A stretch of DNA of 6,053 nucleotides, from positions 1-6,053 of the forward strand of contig CAYTLW010000225.1 of assembly GCA_964438735.1 (NCBI GenBank), read 5' to 3'. Below the pieces are notes generated by a model that had not been told where the DNA came from, did no database searches, and worked only from the letters and a program-made list of their open reading frames with translations. Shown piece by piece: positions 5,934 through 6,053 of the stretch. The DNA is from CAYTLW01 sp964438735. GTDB taxonomy: Bacteria > Myxococcota_A > UBA9042. Numbering within the stretch: the stretch's first letter is position 1; the number at the start of each line of letters is the position of its first letter. A program made the translations under genes and the position numbers.

Positions 5934-5961
5934 ATCATTGCAGTTGGACCGGTGCGGTCAA
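5934..5961 (-). promoter_or_regulatory. Candidate sigma70-type promoter for the membrane protein gene
   Basis: On the minus strand, TTGACC (5956-5961; 5/6 match to TTGACA) is followed after 16 bases by AATGAT (5934-5939; 4/6 match to TATAAT). It would give a leader of roughly 80 bases. The match is moderate and such pairs occur by chance. Confidence 0.3.
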
Positions 5962-6053
5962 GGACGGATTCCGCGGTGGATGTGCGAGTGCAGGGCTGCG
6001 GGGCGCATGACTGATTGAGTGCGCCGCCACCTAAGCCGCTGCAGCGATTTCGA

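Larger units (their letters stand above)
5845..6053. other. Upstream region of the membrane protein gene
   Basis: It holds the Shine-Dalgarno site and the promoter candidate described separately, plus a 6-bp stem GGCGCA/TGCGCC (6002-6007, 6020-6025; 12-base loop) without a U-tract. A minus-strand frame entering from the right edge stops at 6031-6033 after Glu-Ile-Ala-Ala-Ala-Ala, which could be the tail of another gene, but six residues prove nothing. No complete gene is visible. Confidence 0.5.

Noticed and set aside
6031..6053. C-terminus of a minus-strand gene (EIAAAA then TAG) entering from the right edge
   Set aside because: Six residues are too few to support a gene; other frames are also open at the edge.

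Overview
The window looks like chromosomal DNA from a high-GC Gram-negative bacterium. The best guess is a myxobacterium-like or Bradymonadota-like lineage (former Deltaproteobacteria). The reasons are two large lipoproteins with lipobox signal peptides, an Asp/Gly/Pro-rich tether after one lipidated cysteine, long arrays of Cys-Asp-Asp-Gly repeats of a kind common in those groups, and GC-rich codons. The taxon is inferred from protein style only. The first ~46 bases are a G/C-only low-complexity stretch with one T and look like a contig edge or sequencing artefact.

Layout: all three supported genes lie on the minus strand, so transcription runs from high to low coordinates. At 5524-5844 is a 106-residue membrane protein with three predicted helices and a strong Shine-Dalgarno site. 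A 656-bp non-coding region follows (4868-5523); it contains a stretch of about 40% GC and several inverted repeats. At 2351-4867 is an 838-residue lipoprotein. Its N-terminal half is a strictly alternating array of 14 four-cysteine units, and its C-terminal half is a series of ~20-residue beta-helix-like rungs. After 121 bp comes a 707-residue lipoprotein protease of the clostripain family (peptidase C11) at 106-2229, with the His/Cys catalytic pair intact.

The two lipoprotein genes have the same orientation and could form a two-gene unit: a long surface rod and a surface-tethered Arg-type protease. A small hairpin and a weak promoter-like pair between them leave room for independent expression. 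The most notable pattern is that the mature rod protein has no arginine over about 445 residues, covering the whole Cys-rich half, although it is encoded next to a protease family that cuts after arginine. The beta-helix half is rich in arginine. Any functional link is inference. No mobile element, CRISPR array, tRNA or rRNA was seen.
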